A stretch of 43,355 bases of DNA from an uncultured Collinsella sp. (GTDB taxonomy: Bacteria > Actinomycetota > Coriobacteriia > Coriobacteriales > Coriobacteriaceae), in assembly GCA_905213265.1 (NCBI GenBank), contig CAJMHR010000019.1, positions 1-43,355 on the forward strand, in the 5' to 3' direction. A program made the translations under genes and the position numbers. The notes beneath the pieces are model-generated. The model made no database searches and was not told where the DNA came from. It saw nothing but the letters and a program-made list of their open reading frames with translations. Shown here piece by piece: positions 41,561 through 43,355 of the stretch. The first letter of the stretch is position 1. Each line of letters opens with the position of its first letter.

Positions 41561-43123
41561 ATGGCATTCGTTTCGCTCGCCATCATCGCACTCGTGGCCT
41601 TTGCAAGCCCCTTCATCGCCTCGGCGATTCCTGGAAAACCCGTTCCCGAGACGGTCTTTTTGCTCGTGCTCGGCGCGGTGCTGGGACCCCATATGCTCGG
41701 CGTCATCCATGTAGATGCCGAGGTCTCGCTTGTGTCCGAGCTCGGCCTGGCCTTTTTGTTCCTGCTTGCCGGCTTTGAGATCGACCCCAAGAGCATCACG
41801 GGCGTCGAGGGGCGCTACGGCTTGGCGACGTGGGTCGTCACGTTTGGTATCGCCTGGCTTGCCGTGCGCTTTACCCCGTGGTTCTCGGTCAGTCATTTCG
41901 ACGGTATCGCCGTGACGCTTGCCCTCACTTCTACGGCGCTCGGCACGCTCGTGCCCATCATGCGTGAGCGTTCACTTGTCGGAACGCGCGTGGGCGACTC
42001 GATTCTCGCGTATGGCACTTGGGGCGAGCTCGGTCCCGTGCTCGCCATGTCGGTGCTGCTGTCTGCCCGCACCGGCATCCAGACGCTCGTGATTCTTGGC
42101 CTGTTTGCTGCGGTCTGCGTGCTGCTGGCCGCGGTTCCAAGTCGTTCCAGGCGCGTCGGCAGCCGCTTCTTTTCGTTTGTCGAGGAACGCGCCGACACCA
42201 CATCGCAGACTTTCGTGCGCCTGACGGTGCTCATCCTGGTTACGCTCGTGGCGTTCTCGGCCATCTTTGACCTCGACATCGTGTTGGGTTCTTTTGCCGC
42301 CGGCTTTGTCTTGCGCTATATCATCCCCGAGGGCAACCATACGCTCGAGACCAAGCTCGACGGCCTGGCCTACGGCTTTTTGATTCCGGTGTTCTTTACC
42401 GTATCGGGCGCAAAGATCGACCTGACGGCCGTGGCGTCGCGCCCCGGGCTGCTCGCGGGCTTTATCGTGGCGTTACTGATTATTCGTGCCGTGCCTATTC
42501 TCGTCTCTATGAGCTTTTGTCCCGTGACGCGCGATGTGTCGGCGTATGGCCGCATTACCGTGGCCCTGTACTGCACCACGGCCCTGCCGATCATCGTTGC
42601 CGTGACAAGCGTTGCCGTCAACGCGGGTGCGCTGTCGCAAGATATTGCGTCGGTTATGGTTGCCGCCGGTGCCATTACGGTGTTCTTGATGCCATTGCTC
42701 GCGCAGCTCTTCTACCGTGTGGTCGACGCCGCACCGGTCGCCGCCGTGGCAGAGGTTGCCGAGCATCCATCCGATGCGCTCGACATCCTGCGCGCCCATC
42801 ACGATTTGGCGAGCCTGCTCGCACGCGAGCACGAGCTGCTGACATCACATGGCCATGGTCGCGTATTTGAGGGCCTGCCTACGCTCGATACGATTGCCGA
42901 GCGTCTTTCCGCTGAGGCGGCGAGCGGCCATATCGATGCCCGCATCGTGGACGCGGCACATCTTCTTGCCGATAAGACCTATGGAGACGAGGTCGACCCG
43001 TCCGAGCTGACTCCGCGCGAGCGTCGCCGCCTGGAGCGCGCTAAGCTCGCCGTGCGCGAATACCGCCGCCGCATGCTGGAGCTCTATGCGCGCGATGAAG
43101 CCCAGGACGACGACGGCAGGTAG
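41561..43123 (+). CDS. CPA2-family cation:proton antiporter
   Basis: A 520-residue sodium/potassium:proton antiporter-like protein with about twelve membrane helices in its first 400 residues. Features are PGKPVPETVFLLVLGAVLGP, LGLAFLFLLAGFEIDPKSI, TSTALGTLVPIM, and DLDIVLGSFAAGFVLRYI, followed by LIPVFFTVSGAKID. The last 120 residues are a soluble tail without a nucleotide-binding TrkA-N domain, ending in Arg-rich helices (RERRRLERAKLAVREYRRRM). ATG 41561 has AGAAAGG 6 bases upstream. It is transcribed alone. Confidence 0.9.
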   Translation: MAFVSLAIIALVAFASPFIASAIPGKPVPETVFLLVLGAVLGPHMLGVIHVDAEVSLVSELGLAFLFLLAGFEIDPKSITGVEGRYGLATWVVTFGIAWLAVRFTPWFSVSHFDGIAVTLALTSTALGTLVPIMRERSLVGTRVGDSILAYGTWGELGPVLAMSVLLSARTGIQTLVILGLFAAVCVLLAAVPSRSRRVGSRFFSFVEERADTTSQTFVRLTVLILVTLVAFSAIFDLDIVLGSFAAGFVLRYIIPEGNHTLETKLDGLAYGFLIPVFFTVSGAKIDLTAVASRPGLLAGFIVALLIIRAVPILVSMSFCPVTRDVSAYGRITVALYCTTALPIIVAVTSVAVNAGALSQDIASVMVAAGAITVFLMPLLAQLFYRVVDAAPVAAVAEVAEHPSDALDILRAHHDLASLLAREHELLTSHGHGRVFEGLPTLDTIAERLSAEAASGHIDARIVDAAHLLADKTYGDEVDPSELTPRERRRLERAKLAVREYRRRMLELYARDEAQDDDGR

Positions 43124-43133
43124 CCAACGCCGC

Positions 43134-43307
43134 CGCGGAAAATGCATCCCGGAATTGACATCCAGAGTGGGATGCACTTTCCGCGAGAGGCCCGTTGCGG
43201 AAAGTGCGTCCCAGAATCGGCGTCCAAAATGGGATGCAGTTTCCTCATGAGGGCTCTGGGGGAAACGGCATCCCGTTCTGAGCTAGAAAACTGGGATACG
43301 GTTTCCG
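43134..43307. repeat. Three tandem 50-bp palindromes
   Basis: Each unit has a 16-base left arm GNGGAAANNGCRTCCC, an 18-base spacer and a right arm GGGATNCNNTTTCCNC. Units are 43135-43184, 43197-43246 and 43259-43307. The arms share TTTCC/GGAAA and TCCC/GGGA blocks and change together in places, so stem-loop folding appears selected. They lie just after the antiporter stop, and no transposase is near. Confidence 0.75.
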
Positions 43308-43322
43308 TCCAAATAAAAGAAG

Positions 43323-43355
43323 GCGCGCTGCCTGCATCGATCGCAGGCAGCGCGC
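43323..43355. terminator. Terminator at window end
   Basis: GCGCGCTGCCTGC (43323-43335) and GCAGGCAGCGCGC (43343-43355) form a perfect 13-bp stem. On the minus strand it is followed by CTTCTTTTATTT, so it terminates a gene coming from the right; its plus-strand tail is cut by the window edge. Confidence 0.82.

Noticed and set aside
43134..43307. A CRISPR array
   Set aside because: Units are palindromic with conserved arms and unequal sequence; there are only three, they lack identical repeats, and no cas genes are nearby.

Overview
The window looks like chromosome from an anaerobic, GC-rich actinobacterium of the class Coriobacteriia, most probably Collinsella or a close relative. The reasons are the Actinobacteria-style codon use, a LAXTG-type cell-wall sorting signal, a Ski2-like helicase with a DUF3516-type C-terminus, an electron-confurcating lactate dehydrogenase operon, a rubrerythrin with an N-terminal rubredoxin domain, and a bacterial Elp3. 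The genus is inferred from gene content and style; no marker RNA gene is present.

Bases 1-1900 are visibly more AT-rich. They hold the 3' end of an unknown gene, an unknown protein with a nuclease-like core, and two copies of a 119-bp palindromic repeat; a third copy lies at 11427. Bases 1949-8542 hold a rubrerythrin, an iron-alcohol dehydrogenase/aldehyde dehydrogenase pair, a HIRAN protein followed by a 59-residue charged protein, a metallophosphoesterase and a DUF2130 coiled-coil protein. Bases 8622-13444 (minus) hold a DUF3516 helicase, trmB and a Trm9-like methyltransferase. Bases 13712-18216 (plus) hold a regulator/adhesin-like pair, elp3 with an apparently leaderless promoter, and a spermidine-synthase-like protein.

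Bases 18243-23852 (minus) hold the most interesting block: a TerB-domain protein, a BrxD-like (DUF2791) ATPase and an Lhr/BrxHI-like helicase. These look like parts of a DNA-processing or defence machine, but without the BREX methylase or PglZ genes. Bases 23941-27983 (minus) hold a DUF554 membrane protein and a cluster of exported proteins, one with an LAQTG sorting signal. Bases 28331-31956 hold lactate dehydrogenase, EtfB and ferredoxin-EtfA. The rest holds an HD-domain hydrolase, AzlC/AzlD, a KdgT-type permease, a GGDEF membrane protein, an EamA exporter, a long fused PurL and a CPA2 antiporter. The window ends in three tandem palindromes and a terminator.

Recurring small signals include an extended -10 of the form TGCTAYGAT before several genes, hairpins with a conserved GGGACAGG loop at gene ends, and strong intrinsic terminators. 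No tRNA, rRNA, CRISPR array or intact transposase gene was found.
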